Source: Chitinophaga barathri (GTDB taxonomy: Bacteria; Bacteroidota; Bacteroidia; Chitinophagales; Chitinophagaceae). Taken from it: DNA of 64,000 bases. Shown here piece by piece: positions 50,447-59,854 of the stretch. A model generated the notes under the pieces. That model was not told where the DNA came from and made no database searches. It was given only the letters and a program-made list of their open reading frames with translations. Location: assembly GCF_003807585.1 (NCBI RefSeq), contig NZ_RMBX01000004.1:353972-417971 (forward strand). The letters run 5' to 3'. Each line of letters starts with the position of its first letter. Positions within the stretch are counted from its first letter, which is position 1. Both the position numbers and the translations under genes were made by a program.

Positions 50447-51673
50447 CTATTCCGGTATTTTATTTTGAGCGGGCTTAGGTTGTTTTGTTTTGGGCTCTCC
50501 CGTCAGCGTTTTCAGGAATATAAACCCGCCAGTGGCCGCAATGACCGATGCGGCGATGACGGACATGATGGATACTACCTGTATTTCAGCGTCATCAAAT
50601 GCCAGGGTGGCAATAAAGATGCTCATGGTAAAACCGATGCCCGCAATCATGCCCACGCCCCATAACTGTTTCCAGTTGGTTTGCGAGGGAAGGCTGGCCA
50701 GTTTCAGTTTTACGGCGAGGTAACAGAAGGTGAAAATGCCCAGCGGTTTCCCCAGTATGAGGCCGCTCATGATGCCAAAGCTCACGGCGTGGCTGAAGGC
50801 ATTCAGGAGGTCCGCCGGGAAAGGAATAGCGGTGTTGGCCAGGGCAAATACCGGCATGATCAGGAAGTTCACGGGGTCGTGAAGATTATCTTCGAGGTGG
50901 TGGATCTTGTCCAGCGGGATGGTGAAAGCCAGCAGTACACCGGCAATGGTGGCGTGGATACCGGAATTAAAGACACAGTACCAGAGCACCAGCCCGGGAA
51001 TGAAATAAAAGATCAGCCGCCGTACTTTTAGAAAATTGAGAATCAGCAGGAGGGCGAAAATGCCTGCCCCGGCATACAGGTAAACGGTATGCAGCTCATC
51101 CGTATAAAACAGGGCAATGGTAAGGATGGCGCCAAGGTCATCTATGATGGCCAGGGCCGTGAGGAACACCTTGAGGCTCAGCGGTACCCGTTTGCCCAGC
51201 AATGAAATGATGCCGAGGGAAAAAGCGATATCTGTGGCCATGGGTATTCCCCAGCCGTGATGATATTCGGTGTTGTGGTTAAATATGACGTAGATCAGCG
51301 CGGGCGCCACCATCCCGCCTACAGCCGCCAATGCGGGCAGCATCGCTTTGCGGATGCTGGCAAGCTCGCCTACCGTCAGTTCGCGTTTTATCTCCATGCC
51401 TACCAGGAAAAAAAACAATGCCATAAAACCGTCGTTGATCCACAACAGCAGGGAATTGGGCAGATGCAGGCCGCGGTATTCGTAGTGATGCCCGCCGGCG
51501 GGGTCAAAGAGGGTAGTGAAGAAGGAAATGTATTGCTGCTGCCAGGGTGAATTGGCAATGATCAGCGAGATGACCGTGCAAACAATCAGTACGATGCCAA
51601 CCGCCCGGCTGTCCTTTAAAAACTGGAAGATCGGTGAAATAACACGTGCTCTGATGGTCTTTTGTAAGGTCAT
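50447..51673 (-). CDS. nhaA: Na+/H+ antiporter NhaA
   Basis: Inner-membrane exchanger of 408 residues moving 2 H+ in for 1 Na+ out. About 12 helices; the ion-binding Asp pair is in ALAIIDDLGAILTIALFYT, and the family segments SPWQQQYISFF, LLLWINDGFMALFFFLVGMEIKREL are seen. It supports salt and pH homeostasis along with the nearby pyrophosphatase. Confidence 0.96.
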   Translation of the reverse strand: MTLQKTIRARVISPIFQFLKDSRAVGIVLIVCTVISLIIANSPWQQQYISFFTTLFDPAGGHHYEYRGLHLPNSLLLWINDGFMALFFFLVGMEIKRELTVGELASIRKAMLPALAAVGGMVAPALIYVIFNHNTEYHHGWGIPMATDIAFSLGIISLLGKRVPLSLKVFLTALAIIDDLGAILTIALFYTDELHTVYLYAGAGIFALLLILNFLKVRRLIFYFIPGLVLWYCVFNSGIHATIAGVLLAFTIPLDKIHHLEDNLHDPVNFLIMPVFALANTAIPFPADLLNAFSHAVSFGIMSGLILGKPLGIFTFCYLAVKLKLASLPSQTNWKQLWGVGMIAGIGFTMSIFIATLAFDDAEIQVVSIMSVIAASVIAATGGFIFLKTLTGEPKTKQPKPAQNKIPE

Positions 51674-51703
51674 CTTATAGGTTCAGGTGAAAAAATAATG
51701 TTG

Positions 51704-53356
51704 TTATTGCCCTATCAGCTCATACTTCGATTTAGGCTTGCGGTGTATCTCCCATTTGAAGCCGGGCAGCAGCTTTTGCTCTTCCGGCATCTGGGTGAAC
51801 GGGTACATGGTGGCTTCCGGTTCTTTTACAAACACGATCCTTTCCAGTTCGCCATTCTCGAAATACACGCGGGTATTGGCGGACAGCAGGCGGTTGATGC
51901 TGATGAACGCGCTGTCGTCGTCCTGAACATAATAAATATTCTCCGCATTTCCATTCACATACATGGAGTCCAGCTTTTCATCCCCGAAGTAACCGAGGAT
52001 GGTATTGCCTTTTATCTGGTTGTACATATCCGGGCCGGGACTGTTCACGATGAGCGCGTTCTGGTCCAGCAGGAGTTTGTCCGCCTTCTGGTTTTTGGTG
52101 AACAGGAAGATGGTGTCTCCCGTGAGCTGGTTGTTGCTGGCCCACAGCACGGGGTTGCGGTACAGGCGGAAGATGGAATCCACGCTGGAATAATATACGC
52201 TGTCCGCCACGCCCTGCAAGGAATCCGAATAGATCTTTACATGATGGTAGGCGATGAGGAAACGTTTATCGGCGGTATCGGACTTGTTTGTGTTGGAGGT
52301 ATCTCCGCGTGCGATGCGGGCGCTGTCTTCAGCGAGGGTGGCGCTGTCTTTCAGGAAAGGGATGACGCCGGAGAACAGCGTGTCTCCCGCTACGAACAAC
52401 GTGTCGTCCTTTCCTTCCAGCAGCATCACGGGTTTCTGTGTGGCCAGCACGGTTTTCACGTTCTGGTTCACTATGCCGTAATTGGCCAGCACGGCTACTT
52501 TCTGGGCAGTATCGCGCCAGATCATGTTGCCGGTGGCAATGGAGATGCCGGTAGCTTTATCCGTCTGTATCTCGTTTGCGGTGAAAGTATTGGTGCTGTC
52601 TTCGATGGTGGGGCGCTGGGCGAAGTTGCCATAACCCAGGTCCGTATTATAATACCCGGAAGTAACGTACATGGTCATCTTACCATCGTTGATGGTGGTA
52701 GGGGCCATGATGGTGGCTATTTTGGTCACGGAGTTGTACATGAGGGTGTCCGTACCGAGGGTAAAGCCGGGGTCCACCACTACTACTTCTTTTTTGAAAT
52801 AAACATCTTTGGTTTCACCATAATAGATCCCTTCGCGGCTGGTGAGCACGGATTCGCCGTTCACCAGTTTGCCGCCCTGGTCGTACGTTCCGATCTTGGT
52901 GTTCAGGTCGTAATTGAGGGTAGGGCTGGTGAGTACGATCTTGGTGTCCGTCAGTTTGGCGTTGCCGGTGAGGGTGGCCAGGCGCTGGTTGCCGCGGTAG
53001 AGCAGCTGGTCGGAATAGGTGTGTACGCTGTCATCCTGGTTGATGTGCACATGGCCCCAGGCTTCGATGATATTGGTATTGGCGTTGAAGGATGCACTGT
53101 CACAGGAGAGCAGGCTGGTGCCCTGTTTGAAGATCACGTCTCCCACGAAACGCCTTTCGCTGAGGGTATCTGTCTGGAGATTGACTACGCTTTTTGCCTG
53201 TATCAGTTGGATCTTTTTGGAAGTGTCTTCCTGAACGGGCACGGTTTCCGTTCTATGTAAAGGCAACCTGGCCGGGGCGCGGTAAGCGGCCGTCAGCAAC
53301 CCGGATGCACCTATTCCTCCTAAAAGGACCAGGCCGTATAATGCGTTCTTGAACAT
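51704..53356 (-). CDS. OstA-like/LptA-type periplasmic protein
   Basis: Secreted protein of 550 residues, signal region about 1-25 (LYGLVLLGGIGASGLLTAA). A long run of beta repeats, each marked by a D-x-L/F or G-N-x turn (ADKLLLDQNALIVNS, SADTLSERRFVGDVIFKQG, TLTGNAKLTDTKIVL), fits the OstA-like beta-jellyroll bridge that carries lipopolysaccharide. Bacteroidota encode this form rather than a short LptA. The gene starts five bases after the MCE gene ends; LptD is across the divergent spacer. Confidence 0.85.
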   Translation of the reverse strand: MFKNALYGLVLLGGIGASGLLTAAYRAPARLPLHRTETVPVQEDTSKKIQLIQAKSVVNLQTDTLSERRFVGDVIFKQGTSLLSCDSASFNANTNIIEAWGHVHINQDDSVHTYSDQLLYRGNQRLATLTGNAKLTDTKIVLTSPTLNYDLNTKIGTYDQGGKLVNGESVLTSREGIYYGETKDVYFKKEVVVVDPGFTLGTDTLMYNSVTKIATIMAPTTINDGKMTMYVTSGYYNTDLGYGNFAQRPTIEDSTNTFTANEIQTDKATGISIATGNMIWRDTAQKVAVLANYGIVNQNVKTVLATQKPVMLLEGKDDTLFVAGDTLFSGVIPFLKDSATLAEDSARIARGDTSNTNKSDTADKRFLIAYHHVKIYSDSLQGVADSVYYSSVDSIFRLYRNPVLWASNNQLTGDTIFLFTKNQKADKLLLDQNALIVNSPGPDMYNQIKGNTILGYFGDEKLDSMYVNGNAENIYYVQDDDSAFISINRLLSANTRVYFENGELERIVFVKEPEATMYPFTQMPEEQKLLPGFKWEIHRKPKSKYELIGQ

Positions 53357-53361
53357 GTTCC

Positions 53362-54363
53362 TTATTGTAATTGAACCGTGTCTGAGGGGATGGGCACTAC
53401 TTTGTTTTTCCTGCCAAACACGCTCAGGTGTACGTATCTCCAGGGATTGTACCGCAGGTCTTCCAGCAGTTTGTTAAGGCTGCCGAGGGAGGTTTGCAGG
53501 TTGTTGTACGCTTTCCGGTCGTTCACCAGCATGCCGAGGGAGCCGTCTGTACTGCTCACTTTGGCCACTACATCGTTCAGCCGCGTCATGGTGTTGCGGA
53601 GCTGATTGAGCGTGGTATCCAGCTGGCCGTTCGCGAATGCGCCCGATGCTTTGTCGAAGTTGCCGAGGATATTGGAGATCTTGTCGTTGTTGTTCTTCAG
53701 GTTTTCGGACACTGCCTGGAAGTTGTCGAAAGTGCCGGTGATCTTGCCATTGTCCGCCAGCATACCGTTGATGGAGTGAGTAGCAAGGGACAGGTTGTGC
53801 ATGGTTCCGTTCAGGCCGGCGATGGCGGTGCGGAGGTTATGTTTGGTAGTGGTGTCGAACACGGAGTTTACGGTGATGAGCAGGGTATCTACCGCGCCGA
53901 GGGTGGTCTCCAGTTTTTTCACAAGCGGGCTGAGCTGTTCTTTCAGCGCGTCTGTAATGGAGTTGTCCACCGCTGCGTAAATGGTGTCTTTATTTTTCAG
54001 TATGTCTTCCGTATTGCCAAAGTCGATCTCCACCTTGCGGGTGCCGAGCAGGTCTGAGCTGATGCGGGCCACGGAGTTCTTCGGGATCTCGATATCTTTA
54101 TTGATCTGGAGGGTCACCAGGATGCGGCCCGCGCGTTTGTCCATGACTTCCAGGCTCAGCACGCTGCCAATGGCAAGACCGTTCACCGTCACAGCATTAG
54201 ACGGCTGGAGGCCGTTAACCTGCTGATATACTGCGTATATGGTTTTTTTACTGGAGAAGAGGCTCCGGCCTTTGAGGATATTAAAACCCAGGATCAGCAG
54301 CACAATGGCAACAGTGGTCAGAATACCTACTTTTGTTTCATTATTTATTTTCAGCATCATCAT
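53362..54363 (-). CDS. MlaD/MCE-domain membrane protein
   Basis: Protein of 333 residues with an N-terminal membrane helix (VGILTTVAIVLLILGFNIL) and one MCE domain (KTIYAVYQQVNGLQPSNAVTVNGLAIGSVLS, and the VARISSDLLGTRKVEIDFG that closes it) followed by a long helical tail. MCE proteins move lipids between membranes. The Met at 54363 is chosen because the -7 box at 54382-54389 excludes the Met at 54384; nearby in-frame ATGs at 54360 and 54357 are also possible. Between the amidase and OstA-like genes, it is part of an envelope cluster. Confidence 0.86.
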   Translation of the reverse strand: MMMLKINNETKVGILTTVAIVLLILGFNILKGRSLFSSKKTIYAVYQQVNGLQPSNAVTVNGLAIGSVLSLEVMDKRAGRILVTLQINKDIEIPKNSVARISSDLLGTRKVEIDFGNTEDILKNKDTIYAAVDNSITDALKEQLSPLVKKLETTLGAVDTLLITVNSVFDTTTKHNLRTAIAGLNGTMHNLSLATHSINGMLADNGKITGTFDNFQAVSENLKNNNDKISNILGNFDKASGAFANGQLDTTLNQLRNTMTRLNDVVAKVSSTDGSLGMLVNDRKAYNNLQTSLGSLNKLLEDLRYNPWRYVHLSVFGRKNKVVPIPSDTVQLQ

Positions 54364-54381
54364 TATAGAGTGTTCGTGTCG

Positions 54382-54389
54382 CAAAAATA
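54382..54389 (-). promoter_or_regulatory. -7 box of the MCE-OstA operon
   Basis: TATTTTTG on the minus strand, 18 bases before the ATG at 54363; it covers the upstream in-frame ATG, ruling that start out. Confidence 0.6.
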
Positions 54390-54457
54390 GTTAAAACAAC
54401 GGTGCGGCAGTGGTAGGTAAACATAATATCTGCAAAAGGCGGGCCAGGGGGCAGGGG

Positions 54458-55756
54458 TCAGTCTATGCGGCTGCCATCTTTGTAAGTGAGCATAAAGGCA
54501 TCTGAAAAGCCCTGTTTGCGGGCTTTATAGACGGCAGCCTGGGCTTCGGCCTCTGTGCGGAAGCTGCCCCATATATATTTGTTAACTTTTTTCTTTCCCT
54601 GCTTAAATTCCTCACGCTCAATGGTTCCTTTCAGGTTTTTGAAAAGGGTATTGGTGCGGGCGTAGACTTTTTCGGTGGTCATCAGCTGCACCTTGTAATT
54701 GAGGTTTTCAGCGTCAGCGGCGGGGGCATCCGGCGTTTCGTTCGTGGTGCTAACGGTGGCGGGTATATGGTTTACTACCTGGCGGGCCGGCACGGTTGGG
54801 GCGCTTGCCGGTGCCGGGGCGGGGTCCAGCGCGGGGCGGGCTGCTTCTCCGCTCTTATATACCCTTTCCAGTTCGTCCTTATATCTTTTTACCGCGCGGT
54901 AGATGCAGGTGGCCAGTTCGTTCTGCCCGTCCGCGGAATTGAGGTATTCCTCCTCTTCGGGGTTGCTGATGAAGCCCAGTTCCACCAGTACGCTGGGCAT
55001 GGCGGTGGCGTGCAGCACCAGGATGCCTTTTTCGTTCCGCTGGCGGGCGCCGCGGTCTATACGGCCCACACGGGAGAATTCGTCCTGCACGAGGGTGGAC
55101 AGGCGCACGCTCTGGTCGAAATACACGTTGCGGAGGGTATTGAGCATAATAATGGTCTCAGGGTCCTGCGCATCCATGATGGCCTGCGTCTCTTCGGAAT
55201 TGGCGTCGAATACGATCACGGAGTTGTTCCGCAGCGATTCGGTCTTGGCGGCGTTTTTGGCGGTGGCCCATATATAGGTCTCCGTGCCTTTGGCAGGGTT
55301 GGGATGACTTTCGTATACATTTACCCTGCGGGTGCGTTTCTTTTTCTTTACGTAGTAGGTGCGTGTTTTGTACCCCACGATCTTTTTAATGGGAGGGGCG
55401 GCATTGCAGTGTATGGATATAAAGAGGTCGCCTTTCGCCTCGTTGGCAATGGCGGCTTTGCGGTGCACATCGTCGAACCGGTCCGTTTTGCGGGTATACA
55501 CCACTTTTACATCAGGCATGGCATCCTCCAGTATCTTCCCCAGCTTCAGGGCTACGTCCAGGGCTATATCCTTTTCATGGGAGTACCGCCCGCCGGCTCC
55601 ATGATCGCTTCCGCCGTGGCCCGCGTCTATCACTATCGTACGGATCGGTTTGTCCTGCAAGGGTACAGGTAAATCCGGTGTAGTTTTTGCATGAATGAAC
55701 AAGGTATAGATCAGTCCTATGCCTAAACCTGAAAATAAAACTCTTTTCCAGCGCAT
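54458..55756 (-). CDS. N-acetylmuramoyl-L-alanine amidase with SPOR domain
   Basis: Periplasmic cell-wall amidase of 432 residues, cutting peptide from glycan during cell division. After a membrane/signal segment, the Amidase_3 zinc site is His in IDAGHGGSDHG, the Glu in SHEKDIALD, His in ISIHCNA, and the catalytic Glu in VLVELGFISN. A Pro/Ala-rich linker (about 310-345) is followed by a C-terminal SPOR domain (YKVQLMTTEKVYARTN, KYIWGSFRTEAEAQAAVYKA) that binds denuded peptidoglycan at the septum. Start fixed by the signal segment. Confidence 0.94.
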   Translation of the reverse strand: MRWKRVLFSGLGIGLIYTLFIHAKTTPDLPVPLQDKPIRTIVIDAGHGGSDHGAGGRYSHEKDIALDVALKLGKILEDAMPDVKVVYTRKTDRFDDVHRKAAIANEAKGDLFISIHCNAAPPIKKIVGYKTRTYYVKKKKRTRRVNVYESHPNPAKGTETYIWATAKNAAKTESLRNNSVIVFDANSEETQAIMDAQDPETIIMLNTLRNVYFDQSVRLSTLVQDEFSRVGRIDRGARQRNEKGILVLHATAMPSVLVELGFISNPEEEEYLNSADGQNELATCIYRAVKRYKDELERVYKSGEAARPALDPAPAPASAPTVPARQVVNHIPATVSTTNETPDAPAADAENLNYKVQLMTTEKVYARTNTLFKNLKGTIEREEFKQGKKKVNKYIWGSFRTEAEAQAAVYKARKQGFSDAFMLTYKDGSRID

Positions 55757-55919
55757 GTCAACAATTTATTTTAATGGGTTGTATTCAATCGGGAACCGGT
55801 CCTTCGTTAATTGTTCACTATAATTTTATACTCGTATGATGCACGTCCGCTACACATTCCATACCTTTTACCCTTGCGGGGACATTAGCGAACTATGTAA
55901 TAATTTGTATAAAATCATG

Positions 55920-55927
55920 TAGGTTTG
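55920..55927 (+). promoter_or_regulatory. -7 box of lptD gene
   Basis: TAGGTTTG matches TAnnTTTG; ATG at 55942 is 14 bases downstream. The nearest TTG (55905-55907) is only 12 bases upstream, so the -33 element is unclear. Confidence 0.5.
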
Positions 55928-55941
55928 TGCCCGCTTAACAC

Positions 55942-58740
55942 ATGGACCCTTTCTGCAAAAATAATTATAAAAACTTTTTAAGGCGGTTCTTCCTGCCTTT
56001 GATTCTTCTTTTGTTCACGGCCTGGTCCCTGCTAAAAGACGATATCGCCCGTGCATCCGCACTTCCCGCTTTTTACTTTAACAAAACTTTCACAGATACC
56101 GTGCCAATGCCGCATCCCGTCACTTTCCCCAACAGGGACTCCCTGGCGAAAGATACGGCACGCCCGGTAATTAAACGCGTAATTGATACAATTCCGTCTG
56201 TGATGCCCGATTCTCTTCACCTCTCGGATACTTCACGCATCGGCAGGGACAGTACCGGGAGGGATACTTCAGGTATCCGCATCTCCAAAGACAGCCTTAC
56301 CGCCCCCGTATTTTATAAAGCGCAGGATTCTATCGTGATGTTTGTAAAAAAGAAAGAATTCCGCCTGTATAACAAAGCGGACGTAAAGTACGAACAGACA
56401 CAGCTGACGGGCAACACCATGGACTTCAACCAGGCTACCGGCATCCTTACCTCCCGCATGGGGGTGGATACGGCGGGCAAACCGATAGACAAAGCCGTGC
56501 TGAATGACGGTTCCACCAGTTCGGACATGGATTCCGTGCAATACAATTTCAACAGCGGCAAGGCGATGATCTACCAGACCCGCGCCCAGTACGGGGAAGG
56601 GTTTGTAAGCAGCCAGAAAGTAAAAAAACAGCCGGACAATACCGTATTCGGCTTCAAAAACGGCTATACGACCTGTAACCTGGATACGCCGCACTTCGCT
56701 TTCCGCGCCCGCAAGATCAAAGTGATCCCTAACACTTTAATTGTATCAGGCCCGGCCAACCTGGAGATTGAAGGCATTCCCACACCGCTGTTTATCCCCT
56801 TCGCCATATTTCCCATCAGCCAGGGCCAGCGTACCGGCCTGCTGCCGCCGCAATATGTAGTGGACCAGCAGAAAGGCCTCGGCCTGCAGAACGGCGGGTA
56901 TTATTTCGGGCTGGGGGAGTACCTGGACCTCACGGTGCGGGCGGACGTATATTCATACGGCAGCTGGGGCGCGTCCCTGAGCCCGACCTACCGGAAACGG
57001 TATAAATACAACGGCGGTATGAACCTGTCCTACGCCCTCACCCGCATCGGCGACCCCGAGGTGAAGGAAGACTACACGCGCTCGCAGGATTATAAGATCT
57101 CCTGGAGCCACAGCATGGACGGGAAAGCCCGCCCCGGGACCAACTTCAGCGCCAGCGTGCTGTTTGGTACCTCCACTTATAACCAGTACAATGTTACGGA
57201 TGCGGCCACGAGGCTTAATAATAATATGAGCTCCTCCATCACTTATTCCAAAAGCTGGATAGGCAAGCCATATAACTTCTCCGTAGCCGCGAACCATAAC
57301 CAGAACACATTGTCCCGCCAGGTGACCATCAACTTCCCTGACGGATCTTTCAACGTCAATACCCTGTACCCCTTTCAGCGTGAAGAGATGGTGGGCACGC
57401 CCAAGTGGTACGAAAAGATCGGGGCCAGCTACAACCTGCTGTTCAGGAACAATATGAATTTTGCGGATTCCAGCTTTGGCAAACCCGCGATGTTCGACCG
57501 TCTGCAGGCCGGTATGCAGCACCAGATCCCGCTTACCCTGTCCATCCCCCTGTTCAACAACCTGACCCTTTCGCCCAGCGTGAGTTATACGGAGAAATGG
57601 TATATCCGCCAGCAGGTGATGTCCTGGAACGAACAGAAAAGGAATTACGACACTACGTACAACAGCGGGTTTTACAGGAGCAGCGCCATGTCCACCGGCG
57701 CATCCCTGGCCACCGCCCTGTACGGGATGTATACTTTCAAAAACAAAAACTCTAAGATCCAGGCCGTGCGCCACGTAATGCGCCCGAACATCGGGGTGAG
57801 TTATTCGCCGGACCTGGCCAGCAAGGATTATTATATGGTGCAGTCGGATACCACCGGCCGCCAGAGCCGGTTTTCCTACTACGACGGCGCCCCCTTCGGC
57901 CCTTCCCCCGCTGAAACCTTTGCGGGTCTTAACTTCGGGATAGACAATAACCTGGAAATGAAGGTGAAGTCCGACAAGGACACGTCCGGCTACCGCAAAG
58001 TGAAGATACTGGACGGTTTTGGGGTGAACAGCAGCTACAATTTCGTGGCGGATTCGTTTAACCTGGCGCCGTTTACCCTGAACGCGCGCACCAACCTGTT
58101 CGACAAGGTGAATATTTCCTTCAGCGGCGTGATAGATCCTTACCAGGTGGACAGCATGGGGTACCGCATAGACAAATACACCTGGAAAGGCGAGAAGTTC
58201 AGCATCGGCCGTCTTACCCAGGCGAACATTGCGATCAGCACCTCCTTCCAGAGCCAGGACGCCAAAAGCAAGGAAAAACAGAAACAGAAGCAGGAAATGG
58301 AAGATGAAGAGGGCGTGCTGCCCGAAGCCCAGCTGGAAGAGCAGCGGCGGCAGATGGAGCTGATGCGTACGAACCCGGGGGATTATGTGGATTTTGACAT
58401 ACCCTGGCGCCTCGATCTTTCTTACAGCCTGAACTATACCCGCGGCCGCTCACAGGACCGCCTGCGGGATACCACGATATTTACCCAGGGCCTGAACTTC
58501 AGCGGCGATTTCAGCCTTACGCCCAAATGGAAGATCATTATGAGCAGCGGCTTCGATTTCCGCCTCAAACAGATTTCCTACACCACCCTCACCGTATCGA
58601 GGGATATGCACTGCTGGCAGATGAGCATCAACCTGGTGCCGTTCGGTACCTACCGGCAGTTCAGCATCACGATCAACCCCAAGGCAGGCATCCTGCGCGA
58701 CCTGAGGGTGAACCGAACGCGGCAGTTCTTCGACTTGTAG
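55942..58740 (+). CDS. lptD: LPS-assembly protein LptD-type outer-membrane protein
   Basis: Outer-membrane protein of 932 residues that inserts lipopolysaccharide into the outer leaflet. N-terminal membrane/signal segment (FFLPLILLLFTAWSLL), an OstA-like periplasmic domain (about 150-270: YNKADVKYEQTQLTGNTMDFN, TGILTSRMGVD, IDKAVLNDG), and a large barrel from about 300 on with strands such as YSYGSWGASLSPTYRKRYKYNG and TLSPSVSYTEKWYIRQ, ending RQFFDL. This is the Bacteroidota form, lacking the two disulfide pairs of the enterobacterial protein. It lies opposite the OstA-MCE-amidase genes. Confidence 0.88.
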   Translation: MDPFCKNNYKNFLRRFFLPLILLLFTAWSLLKDDIARASALPAFYFNKTFTDTVPMPHPVTFPNRDSLAKDTARPVIKRVIDTIPSVMPDSLHLSDTSRIGRDSTGRDTSGIRISKDSLTAPVFYKAQDSIVMFVKKKEFRLYNKADVKYEQTQLTGNTMDFNQATGILTSRMGVDTAGKPIDKAVLNDGSTSSDMDSVQYNFNSGKAMIYQTRAQYGEGFVSSQKVKKQPDNTVFGFKNGYTTCNLDTPHFAFRARKIKVIPNTLIVSGPANLEIEGIPTPLFIPFAIFPISQGQRTGLLPPQYVVDQQKGLGLQNGGYYFGLGEYLDLTVRADVYSYGSWGASLSPTYRKRYKYNGGMNLSYALTRIGDPEVKEDYTRSQDYKISWSHSMDGKARPGTNFSASVLFGTSTYNQYNVTDAATRLNNNMSSSITYSKSWIGKPYNFSVAANHNQNTLSRQVTINFPDGSFNVNTLYPFQREEMVGTPKWYEKIGASYNLLFRNNMNFADSSFGKPAMFDRLQAGMQHQIPLTLSIPLFNNLTLSPSVSYTEKWYIRQQVMSWNEQKRNYDTTYNSGFYRSSAMSTGASLATALYGMYTFKNKNSKIQAVRHVMRPNIGVSYSPDLASKDYYMVQSDTTGRQSRFSYYDGAPFGPSPAETFAGLNFGIDNNLEMKVKSDKDTSGYRKVKILDGFGVNSSYNFVADSFNLAPFTLNARTNLFDKVNISFSGVIDPYQVDSMGYRIDKYTWKGEKFSIGRLTQANIAISTSFQSQDAKSKEKQKQKQEMEDEEGVLPEAQLEEQRRQMELMRTNPGDYVDFDIPWRLDLSYSLNYTRGRSQDRLRDTTIFTQGLNFSGDFSLTPKWKIIMSSGFDFRLKQISYTTLTVSRDMHCWQMSINLVPFGTYRQFSITINPKAGILRDLRVNRTRQFFDL

Positions 58741-58784
58741 CGGGCCGGCAGCTTACACCCCGGCCCTTCATAACATAAATTAAG

Positions 58785-58822
58785 AAAGGGGGCGTCTCTG
58801 CAGAGATGCCCCCTTTATTTTG
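58785..58822 (+). terminator. Terminator after lptD
   Basis: AAAGGGGGC-TCTC and GAGA-GCCCCCTTT (58785-58816) pair with one mismatch around TGCA, followed by ATTTTG. It can act in both directions with the convergent gene. Confidence 0.88.
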
Positions 58823-58839
58823 TATGTACAGAAAACCTG

Positions 58840-59451
58840 TTAGAAGTTAAACAAGCAGGACAAACCGAAAAGGTTAAGCTCGTTGTCATCCAGCCCCTTG
58901 AAATAGGATAGTTTTATTTCGATGTTCTTGCCCCGTCTGCCTACACCGATGCGCATGCCCGCGTTGGCTGCCGGGCCGAAGGTAGTGCCGCCGGTAGTGC
59001 GTTCCACGCGGTTGCCTTCCCCATCCAGGGATGATATATCACTGTTCGCGCTCCAGTTCAGCCCGAAGCCCGCGCCCACAAACCCGCCGAGGCGGCTGTC
59101 ATTTTCGCGGGAGGAGCCAGCGCCGAAGTTGAAGTTCGCCATTACGGGCGCGTTGAAGTTGATGCCCACACTCATGTCATCATCCAGGTAAATTTCGTCA
59201 TTAAAACTGTAGGCCGAGTAACTGGCGCTGGCGGCAACCACCAGGCTTATGGGAATACCTACGGAAACAGATGTGTTTTCCGTTTCGGCGAAATTAAAAC
59301 GGGGGGAGTAGGTAAAACCATAACCGGGGCGGGCCTCCAGGTCCCTGATCTTGTCCACCGTAATTACGACGCCTACACCGTGTGTGAAGCTTTGGGAGAA
59401 AGCGCTGGCGGATGTAAGGAAGACGGCCGCCAGGAGTAACAGTTTTTTCAT
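58840..59451 (-). CDS. Hypothetical outer-membrane beta-barrel protein
   Basis: Secreted protein of 203 residues, signal cleaved near AFSQ (about residue 20). It has amphipathic beta strands (GYGFTYSPRFNFAETENTSVSVGIPIS, VMANFNFGAGSS, AANAGMRIGVGRRGKNIEIKLSYF) and ends SCLFNF with terminal Phe, as in outer-membrane barrels. Function unknown. A TATATTTG box lies at 59494-59501, 42 bases before its ATG. Confidence 0.75.
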   Translation of the reverse strand: MKKLLLLAAVFLTSASAFSQSFTHGVGVVITVDKIRDLEARPGYGFTYSPRFNFAETENTSVSVGIPISLVVAASASYSAYSFNDEIYLDDDMSVGINFNAPVMANFNFGAGSSRENDSRLGGFVGAGFGLNWSANSDISSLDGEGNRVERTTGGTTFGPAANAGMRIGVGRRGKNIEIKLSYFKGLDDNELNLFGLSCLFNF

Positions 59452-59493
59452 GTTGATTTAATAGATAAAGGGATTAGAGAATAGTGTCGTGAT

Positions 59494-59501
59494 CAAATAT
59501 A
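59494..59501 (-). promoter_or_regulatory. -7 box of the outer-membrane protein gene
   Basis: TATATTTG on the minus strand matches TAnnTTTG. Confidence 0.5.
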
Positions 59502-59546
59502 ATCGATTGATCCTACAAAAGAACCATGATAAATTAAGCCTTCTTT

Positions 59547-59576
59547 AAAAAAAGAAACCGGGCAGGAATGCCCGGT
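59547..59576 (-). terminator. Terminator of the small hypothetical gene
   Basis: Minus strand: ACCGGGCA and TGCCCGGT (59557-59564, 59569-59576) pair around TTCC, followed by TTCTTTTTTT. Its presence supports transcription of the gene ending at 59618. Confidence 0.88.
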
Positions 59577-59617
59577 AAGTTTGTATGTCCATTTTTTAAA
59601 TTTCACCGGAGTGAATA

Positions 59618-59854
59618 TCATTGAGTTTCTTTTGTTCGCAGAATAACGGTGGATTCGATGTCTGTTGCCGGAAAATAATGCTGCGAGGTGAATGGTTTTC
59701 CATCCAGCAGCATGGTATCGATCTTTACATCGGGGAGGAAATGTGATTCGTCTCCTGCTATGCTGAGCCCGATATAACTGATACCATCATCTTTCAGGCT
59801 GTTGATGAAAGCGATGATCTTTTGTTGAAGCTGAATGGCGGGGCTCGTTTCCAT
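59618..59854 (-). CDS. Hypothetical protein, 78 residues
   Basis: No family recognised. Soluble, with a helix (IQLQQKIIAFINSLKDDG) then a beta-rich part (DVKIDTMLLDGKPF, ESTVILRTKE). A good terminator 40 bases downstream on the same strand supports it as a real gene. Start at 59854 is the first Met. Confidence 0.6.
   Translation of the reverse strand: METSPAIQLQQKIIAFINSLKDDGISYIGLSIAGDESHFLPDVKIDTMLLDGKPFTSQHYFPATDIESTVILRTKETQ

Noticed and set aside
51698..53260. 520-codon open frame antisense to the OstA-like gene
   Set aside because: Shadow of the real gene, composition unlike protein families.
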